This document shows positions 44,951-54,170 of a stretch of 64,000 nucleotides of DNA, in pieces. Location of the stretch: positions 124,001 to 188,000 of the forward strand of contig NZ_JADWMY010000010.1 in the NCBI RefSeq assembly GCF_015767275.1, read 5' to 3'. Each line of letters begins with the position of its first letter. Positions within the stretch are counted from its first letter, which is position 1. The notes below the pieces were generated by a model, which did not search any database, was not told where the DNA came from, and saw only the letters and a list, made by a program, of their open reading frames with translations. The position numbers and the translations under genes were made by a program. The DNA comes from Herbaspirillum sp. AP02. Lineage in GTDB: Bacteria; Pseudomonadota; Gammaproteobacteria; Burkholderiales; Burkholderiaceae_D.

Positions 44951-46672
44951 CTATAGAAGCTCCCAGTCGAGCGCTTCCTGACGACGCGCATCTTCCTTTT
45001 TCTGCCCTTCGTTGCGCATGCGCGCGGACGAATTGCCGGCCATTGGGTGAACCGACGACATCGGCTGCTCTTCCCGATGACCGGCGGCAGAATGCGCTGA
45101 TACAGCTGCCTCCGATGCCTGGTCGAGCCTGAATACGCTCACGGCAGACCGCAACTCGATGGCCTGTTCGGCCATGGTCTTGGCACCAGCCGCCACCTCC
45201 TCGACCAATGCGGCGTTCTGTTGCGTCATCTGGTCCATCTGAAGGACGGCCTGATTCACCTGCTCGATGCCAATGGTCTGCTCCGACGAAGCTTCCGTGA
45301 TCTCGCGCATGATGTCGGTAACGCGACGAACTGCAATGACCGTATCATCGATGGCTTCGCCGGCCTCCACGACCAGCCGGGTTCCTCGCGCCACCCGCTC
45401 CGAAGAAAGCTTGATCAAGTCCTTCACGTCCTTGGCCGCAGCAGCGCTACGCTGGGCCAGAGACCGCACCTCGCTGGCCACGACCGCAAAGCCGCGACCC
45501 TGCTCTCCCGCCCGCGCGGATTCGACTGCGGCGTTCAAGGCCAGGATATTGGTCTGGAAAGCGATGGCTTCGATCACCGCAATGATCTCCGACACCTTGG
45601 CCGAGCTCTCGGAAATGTCGGACATGGTATCGACCACCCTCCCCACCGCTTCACCGCCCTTGGCGGCAATCTGGGAAGCATTGATCGTCAGGTTATTGGC
45701 TTGCTTGGCACTTTCGAAATTCTGGCGCACGGTGGCGGTCAGCTCCTCCAGACTTGACGCTGTCTCCTCAAGGGAGCTGGCTTGCGCTTCGGTGCGCTCG
45801 GACAGATCCGTATTACCGGTGGCGATCTCTCCGGCGGCCAGTGCGATCGATTCCCCTGAGGCCTGAATCCCTCGCACTGTTACCGTCAACTGATCCTTCA
45901 TCCTACCCAATGAGCTCATCAGACTATGGTCATCATCGGTCTTGACCGGGACAAGGACGCATAAATTGCCGGCCGCAATCTGCTGGGCTACCGTCTTGGC
46001 ATCCTCGGGCTCTCCACCCAACGCCCTGGAGATACTACGGGTCAGCACGTAACCAACGCCCATCGACAGCAGGATGATGAAGGCGCCCGAGCCGAGCAGC
46101 GCGAAAATTGTCATCCGGCTGGATGCACTCAGGTCGTCGCGACGCACGGACAAGAGGGCCTGCTCTTCCTCGACGAACTGCCTGATCGTTTCGCGGTAGC
46201 GATCCATGATGATCTTGTCATGCCCAGCGGAGAAGTAGCTGACCAGCGACTGCTCTGAGGCCCCCGTATTCACGCTCTCGCGCAGTCGGATCAACTCGCC
46301 ATCGATGTCTTCGATCCTGCTTCGCAGGCCTTGCAACTCGATCAGCCGATTTTGCTGGACAGGATTGTCCGTCGTCAGGGATTTTGCCCTGGAAAGCGCA
46401 CCGTCGACGTTCTCCTTGCCCAGCCGATAGGGTGCCAGGAAGTTTTCGTTGCCCGACACCAGATAGCCTCTCACCCCCGTTTCCATGTTGACCATGTTGA
46501 TCAACATCGCTCCACCCGTTTCGATGACCTCATAGGTATGTTGATTCAGGGCATTGACCTGTTCCTGATGTCGAAAGCTCATCAGCGAAATAGCACTTCC
46601 AACCAGCGATACGACGACGATGGACGAGAAAGCGAGCCCGAGTTTTTTAGCGACCGTTAGTGAAGAAAGCAT
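44951..46672 (-). CDS. Methyl-accepting chemotaxis protein with CHASE3-like sensor
   Basis: A 573-residue inner-membrane receptor. TM1 is at about 10-31 and TM2 at about 188-210. The helical periplasmic region between them has the [20 protein letters not shown] segment typical of CHASE3 sensors. HAMP, the signalling hairpin ([28 protein letters not shown] near 375) and a long linker follow. The C-terminus is ALDWELL; the aromatic-Trp-Glu pattern resembles the CheR/CheB-docking pentapeptide (xWExF) but ends in Leu-Leu. It lies outside the chemosensory operon and may feed it or a flagellar pathway. Confidence 0.93.
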   Translation of the reverse strand: MLSSLTVAKKLGLAFSSIVVVSLVGSAISLMSFRHQEQVNALNQHTYEVIETGGAMLINMVNMETGVRGYLVSGNENFLAPYRLGKENVDGALSRAKSLTTDNPVQQNRLIELQGLRSRIEDIDGELIRLRESVNTGASEQSLVSYFSAGHDKIIMDRYRETIRQFVEEEQALLSVRRDDLSASSRMTIFALLGSGAFIILLSMGVGYVLTRSISRALGGEPEDAKTVAQQIAAGNLCVLVPVKTDDDHSLMSSLGRMKDQLTVTVRGIQASGESIALAAGEIATGNTDLSERTEAQASSLEETASSLEELTATVRQNFESAKQANNLTINASQIAAKGGEAVGRVVDTMSDISESSAKVSEIIAVIEAIAFQTNILALNAAVESARAGEQGRGFAVVASEVRSLAQRSAAAAKDVKDLIKLSSERVARGTRLVVEAGEAIDDTVIAVRRVTDIMREITEASSEQTIGIEQVNQAVLQMDQMTQQNAALVEEVAAGAKTMAEQAIELRSAVSVFRLDQASEAAVSAHSAAGHREEQPMSSVHPMAGNSSARMRNEGQKKEDARRQEALDWELL

Positions 46673-46747
46673 TGATCCCCCCCTCTTTGTAGTAATACGT
46701 TGCAGGCATTTTCCTGGTTGATCTGGACACTAACGGACGGCGAAACC

Positions 46748-48085
46748 TCACTGGCTCGCCTTTCCGAAGAGCAGGATTCTGAGCTGATCGGGTTGATCGA
46801 TCATGGCGGCCACCGTGTTGAACGAGTCACGCAGCGCCTGCACCACCGCGGCAACCCCGCCCGCGCGTGCCAGGGCCTTGCTGCTCGGCTTGAGATGCAA
46901 CGCGGCCGTTTCCCCAGGGTCGCCATGGGTCCGCGCCGTCAAGACGCCGAAATCGCGCAGCAGCACCATTGCCACCGCTGCACTGGCCTCGCAGGGGACC
47001 AAAGGGCAGGACTCGACCGCCATGTCCTTGAGCATGAGCAGATGACTCAATAGCGCCTCGGCATTGAGCAAGGGCCCCAGAGGGGTCGGCCTGATCCAGT
47101 CACCGAACTCATGGCGCACCGCCTCCGTCAGGCGTCGGCCATACGCCGCTTCACTGAGCAGCAACAGTGGCGTATAGGCCTGCAAAGCCCTGAGCACGCC
47201 AGCCATCGCCGGTGCGCGAGCGTCCATTCCCCATTGCTGCGCCTGCGTCTGCACCATCGCGACCAAGGCGGGATTTCCCACCATCAGCCCCGCTCGCGGC
47301 CCGTGCATGCCGGCCTTGTCGCAACTGGTGATGACCAGGTCGGCGCCCAGCGATATCGCTGATACACCATTGCACATCACGGGGCGCAATCGCGCTCCAT
47401 ATGCGTCGTCGACCAGTACCACAGCCCCCACCGAGTGGGCGATCTGGATCATGTACAGCAGGGTGTCGTCGCGCAGGATCTCGAGCTCACAAGTGACCGG
47501 AGTGACGATCACCAGGGCCGGCCTGATACGCTCGGCTGCCTGGACCCAGTTCTGTCCAACCGTGAACTCGTGGAAGCGGGCTCTGGCAAGTGCTGCGCCG
47601 CGACGTACCGAGACGTGCGAACGTGAACATGGCGGGAGAAGAGAAATGATGCTTCCCTCACTTGCAAGCGCACCGGAAGCTGCGATGATCCCTGCCGACG
47701 TTCTATTCAACAAAGCTGCTCCGGCATGAACCGGGGCACCCAAGTGCATGCGCGCCACGTTCTGGAACGACGCATCCATGCGACCCGGACCGAGCCACTC
47801 TTCACACCAGTTACGCATGTCTCCATGACGCAGGAAAAAATCCCTGGCGTTACCGGTAAAGACGCCGATGGAGGCCTCACCGAACAGGTGTAGTCTTTCC
47901 GCGCTCAATCGCTGCGCATGCTGGAAGCGCTGCGCCTCGTCTGCGTTGCACCGGAGGATCTCGCCTCTGGCGTAGCCGGTTTCCTCGTCCAGCGGGTTAC
48001 CTAATACATCATGTCCAGGCGAACGATCGTCCATCCGCCCCAACGGTACGGATGCAATCAAGGACGGCGAAATATTGGGCGACAT
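46748..48085 (-). CDS. PLP-dependent enzyme, SelA/MJ0158-like (fold type I)
   Basis: A 445-residue enzyme-like protein of the aminotransferase superfamily. Features include LLNRTSAGIIAASGAL (125-140), the cofactor-binding Asp pair in VVLVDDAYGAR (223-231), and the Schiff-base lysine Lys257 in SCDKAGMHGPRAGLMVG, whose DK-x-GxxGPxAG context resembles selenocysteine synthase SelA and the archaeal MJ0158 family. No selB, selD or tRNA-Sec is visible, so a selenium role is unlikely; related proteins include ammonia-lyases such as D-glucosaminate-6-phosphate lyase. The start is uncertain, as no clear ribosome-binding site precedes ATG 48085. It is isolated among signalling genes. Confidence 0.72.
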   Translation of the reverse strand: MSPNISPSLIASVPLGRMDDRSPGHDVLGNPLDEETGYARGEILRCNADEAQRFQHAQRLSAERLHLFGEASIGVFTGNARDFFLRHGDMRNWCEEWLGPGRMDASFQNVARMHLGAPVHAGAALLNRTSAGIIAASGALASEGSIISLLPPCSRSHVSVRRGAALARARFHEFTVGQNWVQAAERIRPALVIVTPVTCELEILRDDTLLYMIQIAHSVGAVVLVDDAYGARLRPVMCNGVSAISLGADLVITSCDKAGMHGPRAGLMVGNPALVAMVQTQAQQWGMDARAPAMAGVLRALQAYTPLLLLSEAAYGRRLTEAVRHEFGDWIRPTPLGPLLNAEALLSHLLMLKDMAVESCPLVPCEASAAVAMVLLRDFGVLTARTHGDPGETAALHLKPSSKALARAGGVAAVVQALRDSFNTVAAMIDQPDQLRILLFGKASQ

Positions 48086-48148
48086 GGTTAATTATTTCGA
48101 AATGCGATCTTGGGAAAGGGTGGGCCACGAGCGATACCCCCCCTTCCA

Positions 48149-48592
48149 TTAATGGGACTGACGCTCCAACAGGTAGAGCTTGTGCATGTCTGCAGCAATC
48201 ATTGCCAGCCCCTCGAAGGCACGTTTCTCTCGCGCGCGAAAAATCCTTGGTTCGGTATCCATGACACAGAGACCGGCGAAAGGCGTCCCGTCAGACGACA
48301 ACAGCCGGATACCGGCAAAGAACCTGACGAACGGCGGTGTCACGACCAAGGATTCTTGATAAAAGCGCATGTCCTGACTGGCATCCGGCACCAGCAAAAT
48401 ACCTTCATGCCTCAGCGTGTGCCTGAAAAAGGCGTGTGGGCGCGACGTCTCATCGACTTGCAAGCCTACTGCTCCGCGAAAAATCACGGTATCGGTTGCA
48501 AGCAGTCCCACCAACGACACCGGTACGTCGAGCAATTCCGCAGCCAGCCAGTTCAGCCGCTGGAATCGCTCCTCAGATTGCATGTCATCCAT
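48149..48592 (-). CDS. Stand-alone GAF-domain protein
   Basis: A 147-residue protein that is just one GAF domain, clearly related to the GAF parts of the HTH-GAF proteins and the EAL protein in this window: FQRLNWLAAELLDVPVSL at 10-27, RFFAGIRL near 100, DTEPR near 121 and a C-terminal helix. It has no HTH or output domain. It could be a small-molecule sensor acting by protein contact, or compete with the HTH-GAF proteins for partners. It lies 63 bp upstream of the PLP enzyme gene on the same strand and may be co-transcribed with it. Confidence 0.82.
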   Translation of the reverse strand: MDDMQSEERFQRLNWLAAELLDVPVSLVGLLATDTVIFRGAVGLQVDETSRPHAFFRHTLRHEGILLVPDASQDMRFYQESLVVTPPFVRFFAGIRLLSSDGTPFAGLCVMDTEPRIFRAREKRAFEGLAMIAADMHKLYLLERQSH

Positions 48593-49234
48593 TTTTATTT
48601 TACGTAGGCGCGTTCCCCGATTTGTTATCGCTCACCTTGATCGACGCCGCTCCGGATGTTCATTCGGATACTCGATCTCGGCGCGTTCTCAACTCGCCCT
48701 CATCGGATCAGCCCACCCTTATCGGGCGTCGCTGTCAACGCAGGCAAGCCTGCAGAGCGATGCTGGACAGAGTCTATGCGTCTGTTATCGCCACCCCTGA
48801 TTGCGGCGAAAAGGTCGCAGATGCAATACGTTTCTTAAAGTGAGAAGTCCAGATAAGCTCTCAAAAAAATTATAAACCCAGATAGCTCAAACTTTAATAT
48901 TTTTTATTTTCATCATTTTTTAATAGTTAAAATACAACCACATTCGTGATTTTTATTTGTTTAAGCGGTGATTTTTATTCAATAAATGATAAATATATTA
49001 AAGTAGGATATTTCCTGACGGGAGGTATTTGGTGAGTTTCCGACTCCGCCAGGCCCGGCAGACTCATCGGTATCAGCGCCGCGCACGAAGCTCATGGGGC
49101 GATCTTTGGCTGCTTGCAACAAGCCTGCTCTGAAGCAGCACATGTCCCAAGCAAGGCGGCCCGATACGGAACATGGGCATGTCATGGCAGCGCGACGTGA
49201 AAACGCATCCACCTTGAAACAGACAGGGTTGACC
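48593..49234. other. Intergenic region with AT-rich tract at the right edge of the island
   Basis: 640 bp with no firm gene. The part 48840-49010 is strongly AT-rich and contains TTCATCATTTTTTAA (48909-48923), which also occurs in the AT-rich tract at the left edge (17452-17466). Sequence to the right returns to high G+C. Promoters for the flanking genes must be here but are not evident. Confidence 0.5.
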
Positions 49235-49459
49235 ATGCAACGACGATGCAAATTGACTAAGGTTCAGAACGAACTCGACACCGCTTACATGGACGCCATG
49301 CGCTTGGTCACGAAACTGGTTCTCACGGCCGCACCGGTCGAGAACGGACTGGATTGTGCACCGACCGCCAGCGAGCTGGCCCACTTCGAACAGGCGATGG
49401 CGAAGCTGCAGCGTGCGGCCGCGGAGGCCAAGGTTCTCATCAAGATCTGCGATACCTGA
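49235..49459 (+). CDS. Small helical unknown protein (74 aa)
   Basis: I do not recognise this gene. ATG 49235 has CAGGG six bases upstream; an open frame reaching 49094 lacks a comparable site. The product is basic at the start and helical, with an Ala-rich amphipathic C-terminus (ELAHFEQAMAKLQRAAAEAK). It stands alone between the signalling island and the convergent PrpD-family gene. Confidence 0.55.
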   Translation: MQRRCKLTKVQNELDTAYMDAMRLVTKLVLTAAPVENGLDCAPTASELAHFEQAMAKLQRAAAEAKVLIKICDT

Positions 49460-49590
49460 CACCTCTATCGCAACCGTCAGGTGCATTTCCAGAAACCGGA
49501 CCAAGCCGGCTGTACGGCTGCGCCTTGGCTGTCCGGCCATCCCGCCAATGAGGAGCGGATTGCCCACATCCTCGGAGCGCGCTGATCCGC

Positions 49591-51018
49591 TCAGGCGGCG
49601 AAGGGAAACAGGGCGCGCACGCTGCTGAGCCCTTGTTGCCCCTGCGGCCCTTCCAGCCCCTCCAACTGCGCCAGCCGCTGCCCGGCCACGGACTCGTCGA
49701 TGCCACCATAGCGCAGGCATTCCAGGAATTTCTCGCGCTGCTGGTCCGGGGTCAAGGGCTCGCGTGCCGCGCCACGCGGGGCATCGCGACGGCCACGCAA
49801 CTGCCGGCCATCCCTCAACGAGAGACAGACCTCGGCCCCCTCGGGGGCCTGCTGCTGCCGGGCAGGGTCCTGCCATTGCGCGCTACTTGACATGCTGACC
49901 TTGGCCATGAGTGCGATCATGTCGGCCTGCGCCAGCCGCGCCGCCTCCAGGTCCTGCAGGCGCGGCCCGCCGTGCAGCACGGCCGCCGCGATGGCGAAGG
50001 GCATGCTGAACTGTGCCTGCTGGGGCGTGTGTGGACGATCATGGATCAGATTGGCGATGACGATGGGCGGCACGTCGCAGTGGATGGCAAGAATCTCCTC
50101 GCTGCGCACGCCATGCGCCGCGATCAATTCCACCACCACATCGACGGCGGCATGCGACGACAGGCAGACCGGGATGCGCTTGACGTCCAGCCCCGGGTCT
50201 TCCAGCGTCCAGCGTCGCCCCAGCGCGCTGAAGACACTCCCGTCAAAATGAGCGTCATTGAAGAGATGCGCAACGCCATGGCGATGTTCGAAGGCATCGA
50301 CCGGACCGGTCGCGCCGGCCTGCGCCAGCCAGGCCGCCATCACCCCGGCCTCGGCGGCACGTCCGGCCAGCAGGGCCTTGGCATCGGTGCCGAAGCCGGC
50401 CTTGATGCCGGCCGCACTGGCAGCGGCCAGGCCGAGTGCCTGCGCGGCCTGCTGCTCGTCCAGACGCAGCAGCCAGGCTGCCGCCGCGCAGGCGCCGATG
50501 GGGCCGAGTATCCCGCTGCTCCACCAGCCGCGCCGGTAGAGCCGGTTGTCGGTCGCCAGCCCCAACGTGTACTGGCATTCAGCACCGACCACCAAGGCCG
50601 TCAACAAGGCCTGCCCATCCGCATCGATCTGCTGCGCCACCGCCAGCGCCGCCGGCACGATCACCGCCGAGCCATGGACGAAACCGGCATAGCAGTTGTC
50701 GTCGAAGTCCAGCGCATGCGCGGCCACCGCATTGACCAGCGCGGCGTGGCGCGACTGAGCGCGCTGGTCGCTGCCGGCCAGGCCACAAGGAGCGGCCGTG
50801 CCATCGGCTTGCACCAGCAGGCGGGCATGGGCCGCCACGCGGGTGCGGCCACCGGCAGTGATCACACCGAGGGTATCGATGAGGCTATGCAGGGCGATGC
50901 GACGGATGCGCGGCGGGATGCTCCCCGCTTCCTGCCGCACCAGCCAGCGCGCCATGGCAGGGATGGCAAGGAAGGTCGCTGGCACATCGCCTGTCATGGC
51001 GGAGTGCGGCTCGCTCAA
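49591..51018 (-). CDS. MmgE/PrpD family protein
   Basis: A 475-residue cytoplasmic protein of the MmgE/PrpD family (2-methylcitrate dehydratase and cis-aconitate decarboxylase relatives). Visible family features are ALHSLIDTLGVITAG near residue 42, the ALDFDDNCYAGFVHGSAVIVPAALA segment near 100 and the helical C-terminal domain. No prpB/prpC genes are near, so propionate catabolism is unlikely. It overlaps the upstream binding-protein gene by 4 bp (ATGA), a pairing that suggests it acts on the imported compound, perhaps an amino-acid-derived dicarboxylate. Substrate unknown. Confidence 0.9.
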   Translation of the reverse strand: MSEPHSAMTGDVPATFLAIPAMARWLVRQEAGSIPPRIRRIALHSLIDTLGVITAGGRTRVAAHARLLVQADGTAAPCGLAGSDQRAQSRHAALVNAVAAHALDFDDNCYAGFVHGSAVIVPAALAVAQQIDADGQALLTALVVGAECQYTLGLATDNRLYRRGWWSSGILGPIGACAAAAWLLRLDEQQAAQALGLAAASAAGIKAGFGTDAKALLAGRAAEAGVMAAWLAQAGATGPVDAFEHRHGVAHLFNDAHFDGSVFSALGRRWTLEDPGLDVKRIPVCLSSHAAVDVVVELIAAHGVRSEEILAIHCDVPPIVIANLIHDRPHTPQQAQFSMPFAIAAAVLHGGPRLQDLEAARLAQADMIALMAKVSMSSSAQWQDPARQQQAPEGAEVCLSLRDGRQLRGRRDAPRGAAREPLTPDQQREKFLECLRYGGIDESVAGQRLAQLEGLEGPQGQQGLSSVRALFPFAA

Positions 51019-51803
51019 TCCGGCAACTGCCCGGCCGGCGCGCCCAGCCAGGTCTGCGAGAACTTGTCGATGGTGCCATCGGCGCGGGCCTCGCGGATGA
51101 TCATGTTGACCTTCGCCAGCAGGGTCGATTCACCCTTGGGCATGGCCACGTAGCAGGGCGCATTGGCCAGGATCACCTTCAGTTCCATGTCCAGCGAGGG
51201 ATTCATCTTCTGCAGCGCGGCCGCAACAGTGGTGCCGGTGGCGAACATCTGCACATGCCCGGCCAGGAAGGCCGACAGCGTGGCATTGTTGTCCTCGAAG
51301 CGCTTGACCACCGCACCCGGGGCCATCTGTTCCAGTTCCTGGTCCTGCATCGAGCCACGGGTCACCGAAATGGTCTTGCCGTTGAGTTCGGCAAAGCTGC
51401 TGGCCTTGACCTTCTTGGTACCGAACACCGCATCGAAGAACGGCGCATAGGCCAGGCTGAAGTCCACCACCTTGGCGCGTTCGGCGGTCTTGCCCAGCGA
51501 CGAGATGGTGATGTCGGCCTTGTTGGTCTGCAGGTAGGCGATGCGGTTGGGCGCGGTCACCGGTACCAGTTCGACCTTCACGCCGAGCTTGTTGCCGATC
51601 AGTTGCGCCATGTCGATGTCGTAGCCACGCGGGGTCATGTCGCTACCCACCGAACCGTAAGGGGGATAGTCGGTCGGCACGGCCACGCGAATGGACTTGC
51701 GCGCCATGATGGTGCTGTAGAGGTCGTCGGCCAGCACGGGCGAGCTGGCCACGGCCAGGCCAGCCGCGAGGGTCAGCATGGCAAGTAGGGAGCGGCGTTT
51801 CAT
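51015..51803 (-). CDS. ABC transporter substrate-binding protein, polar amino-acid type (family 3)
   Basis: A 262-residue periplasmic protein: signal peptide 1-25, then the family 3 fold with IRVAVPTDYPPYGSVGSD near 38 and the GYDIDMAQLIGNKLGVKVE ligand segment near 63. Such proteins bind amino acids, opines or related cations. AAAGG precedes ATG 51803; a longer frame to 51890 would spoil the signal peptide. No permease or ATPase is adjacent, so it is an orphan that must use another importer's membrane parts. It is between the RpiR gene (135 bp) and PrpD-family gene (4-bp overlap). Confidence 0.92.
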   Translation of the reverse strand: MKRRSLLAMLTLAAGLAVASSPVLADDLYSTIMARKSIRVAVPTDYPPYGSVGSDMTPRGYDIDMAQLIGNKLGVKVELVPVTAPNRIAYLQTNKADITISSLGKTAERAKVVDFSLAYAPFFDAVFGTKKVKASSFAELNGKTISVTRGSMQDQELEQMAPGAVVKRFEDNNATLSAFLAGHVQMFATGTTVAAALQKMNPSLDMELKVILANAPCYVAMPKGESTLLAKVNMIIREARADGTIDKFSQTWLGAPAGQLPD

Positions 51804-51938
51804 GGAAAACCTTTCTGGAGCCAAGCTCCGTCGATACGCAGGATGAGTGGGGTCGAGAACGCCTTCTGGCGTGCTTGTTGTCCGTCGCATGTCTCGGGCA
51901 TGCGCCGCTCCGGTAATGCCTTCTGCGCTGCAACCTCT

Positions 51939-52880
51939 TCAGGTGCGGCGGCGTCTGTTGCGGGTGGGCGCAGCCGCGCGCGGTTCCAGCGCGGGGGCTT
52001 CCTCGCCCTGGCTGCCCCACCATTCGCCCACGCCCCAGAGTTTTCTCTCGGTGTCGGCGATCTGTGACTTGATGTTGATCTTTGCGGTGGCGGCCATGAG
52101 CGCCGCCAGGATTTCCGCCACCAGAAAGGCCGGCAGCAAGGTATCGAAGAACGACGCGCCCTTGTTGGGCACGATGATGGCTTCGCTGGCCATGCGCGCC
52201 ATGGGCGAGCTGGCGCTGTCGGTGATGACCACCAGCCGCACGCCGGCCTTCTGCAGATGGGTGGCGATCGACATGGCGCGGCGCGAATGCGGCGCCATGC
52301 TGCAGATCAGCGCCACATCGCGCGAAGAGGGCTGGTGCATCAGCTTCATGATGCCGCTCTCGCCGGCACCATCCACCAGCGTGACATTGCGCGCAAAGAA
52401 TTCACACACATGGGCGAACTGGAAGGCCACCGGGAAGGAACCACGCAGACCCAGGCAAAAGATGTCACGCGCCGCCGACAGCAACTTGGCGGCACGCATG
52501 ATGGCGGGCATGGTCGGGCCGCTGGCGAAGGAGCGTATCTGCGCTTCGGCGGTCTGCACCAGGTCCATGGCCAGGGCGTCTTCGCCGATGCGCTGGTGCA
52601 ATTCCACCAGGCCCTGGGCGCGTGAACCGAATTCGCTGCCCTGGCTGCGCAGGCTGGCCTTGAACACTTCGCGCACGGCATCGTAGCCGGACAGCCCGAG
52701 TGCCTTGGCAAAGCGCGTCATGGTGGAAGGCGGCACCTCGATCAGGCGCGCCTGTTCGCGCATGGACAGCACCGCCACCTCATGCGGGTGATCCAGCACG
52801 AAGGCAGCCACCTCCCGCACCTGGCGCGGCAGGCGGTCGAAGCGTTCCTTGATGAGGGCGGTCAGCGCAGCTTGGTTCAC
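51939..52880 (-). CDS. RpiR/MurR-family transcriptional regulator
   Basis: A 313-residue regulator. The N-terminal HTH-6 domain spans 1-77 (AVLSMREQARLIEVPPSTMTRFAKALGLSGY), and a SIS sugar-isomerase domain follows (about 115-260; ICSMAPHSRRAMSIATHLQKAGVRLVVITD). SIS domains of this family usually sense phosphosugars, though many members beside amino-acid transporters respond to other ligands. The GTG at 52880 gives the family's N-terminus but lacks a clear ribosome-binding site; an upstream in-frame ATG at 53042 codes for non-conserved Cys-rich sequence. It likely controls the binding protein and PrpD-family genes that follow. It ends in a basic tail. Confidence 0.88.
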   Translation of the reverse strand: MNQAALTALIKERFDRLPRQVREVAAFVLDHPHEVAVLSMREQARLIEVPPSTMTRFAKALGLSGYDAVREVFKASLRSQGSEFGSRAQGLVELHQRIGEDALAMDLVQTAEAQIRSFASGPTMPAIMRAAKLLSAARDIFCLGLRGSFPVAFQFAHVCEFFARNVTLVDGAGESGIMKLMHQPSSRDVALICSMAPHSRRAMSIATHLQKAGVRLVVITDSASSPMARMASEAIIVPNKGASFFDTLLPAFLVAEILAALMAATAKINIKSQIADTERKLWGVGEWWGSQGEEAPALEPRAAAPTRNRRRRT

Positions 52881-53192
52881 GATGCAGGGCAAGTGGCGGA
52901 AGATAGCCCTGCATGAGCAACATGTGTGCCAATTGCCGATGCAAACGATACAAATGAACCATTTGCGGCCGCGCTTGGCCTGCGTCAGCACGGGCCTGCC
53001 ACCGGGCTTACCCCGTCCCGGGGACGACCGGGAGCGATACAAACGAAACAGAAATCGGCCCTTCCTGTATCGGCCGCCTCTCCCGCGCGATGGGGATGGC
53101 GCCGCGCCCGGGCCGTGTCAGCGGCGGCGCAGCGCCCCGTCATGGGACATCACGCCCCATGCCGACGCAAAGCCGTGGGCGATGCTGCTCCC
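52881..53192. other. Intergenic region, nothing recognised
   Basis: 312 bp between the rpiR-type gene and the 3' end of the LysR gene, both minus strand. It should hold the promoter of the RpiR group. I see no clear dyad, terminator or gene. Confidence 0.4.
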
Positions 53193-54092
53193 TCAGCTCG
53201 CCAGATGAGCGGCGGAACGGGTGTGCAATTCGCGCAGCAGAGACAGAAACAGTTCAGCGCGGTGCGTGGAGGGACGGTGCGGGTCGGTCACCGCGCAGAT
53301 CGGATGGACGAAGGTCGGACTGGCGCGGCGCGCGCGCAGGGCGTAGCGCTTGCCGATCAATTGCGCGTAGTGCGTGGGCAGCAGGCCGACATAGTCGCCG
53401 CTGGCCACCAGCAGGGCAATGGCTTCCAGGCCACCGGCCTCCGGTCCACGCTCATAGCCGCCATCGGCCAGCACCTGATCGACATAGGGATGGGGCCGGT
53501 AGACCAATGGCCAGACCGCCTTGCGCGACTCGGCGCCCTCCTTGCGCACGGCGCCATAGAGACGATGACTCTCGACGAACAGTGGCAGGTAATCGAACTC
53601 ATCGTCGCCCGGATAACGGCCACGGATGGCGATATCGACCCGCTGCTCGCGCAGCGCCTGGTTCAGCTCGGGAAAGGTCATCACTTCGATGCGCGGCTGC
53701 ACCTGGGGCGCGCGCCGCCTGAGCGCCGCGATGGCCTGCGGCAACTTGCAATCGGGATGACTCAGGGCATGCTCTACCACCCCCAGCGCCAGCGGCCCGG
53801 ACAGCACGCCATGCACGGCATCGATCTCGGGACGAATGCGCTCCAGCGAACGCAGGGCGGTGGTGGCCAGCTTGAGCGCCACCTCGCCCTCGGGCGTGAG
53901 CCGGAAACCGGCCGGTCCCCGCTCGCACAGGCGCACGCCCAGGCGCTCCTCGACCTCGCGTACATGGCGGCTGATGGAGGCCTTGGACATCAGCAGCACG
54001 CGCTCGGCCGCCGCAAATCCACCGGCCTCGGCGACGTTGCAGAAGACCCGCAGCGAGCGCAGGTCGCGCTCATCGAAATCCAGCCTGATCAT
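53193..54092 (-). CDS. LysR-family regulator divergent from agmatinase gene
   Basis: A 299-residue LysR regulator: winged HTH at about 8-65 (LRVFCNVAEAGGFAAAERVLLMSKASISRHVREVEERLG), then a ligand-binding domain. ATG 54092 has AGGAG 4 bases upstream; an in-frame ATG at 54113 has none. It diverges from the agmatinase-family/RidA operon and, as usual for LysR pairs, probably controls it. The intergenic region carries 10-bp tandem repeats and an AAAATGA/TCATTTT dyad where it could bind. Confidence 0.92.
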   Translation of the reverse strand: MIRLDFDERDLRSLRVFCNVAEAGGFAAAERVLLMSKASISRHVREVEERLGVRLCERGPAGFRLTPEGEVALKLATTALRSLERIRPEIDAVHGVLSGPLALGVVEHALSHPDCKLPQAIAALRRRAPQVQPRIEVMTFPELNQALREQRVDIAIRGRYPGDDEFDYLPLFVESHRLYGAVRKEGAESRKAVWPLVYRPHPYVDQVLADGGYERGPEAGGLEAIALLVASGDYVGLLPTHYAQLIGKRYALRARRASPTFVHPICAVTDPHRPSTHRAELFLSLLRELHTRSAAHLAS

Positions 54093-54120
54093 GACGCTCC
54101 TGTCTGCATGCACCGTTGCG

Positions 54121-54156
54121 GTGAAATGCGATGAAATACGGTGAAATGCGGTGAAG
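54121..54156. repeat. 10-bp tandem repeat (GTGAAATGCG)
   Basis: Three full units plus a partial fourth (54121, 54131, 54141, 54151), one with two substitutions. It lies 28 bp upstream of the LysR start and 150 bp upstream of the agmatinase gene. The one-turn period could place regulator contacts on one face of the helix. Confidence 0.65.
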
Positions 54157-54170
54157 ATACAAAGTCTCGA

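Noticed and set aside
46748-48085. Interpretation of the PLP enzyme as part of a selenocysteine system
   Set aside because: No selB, selD or tRNA-Sec is visible, and the match is at the level of the SelA-like superfamily only.
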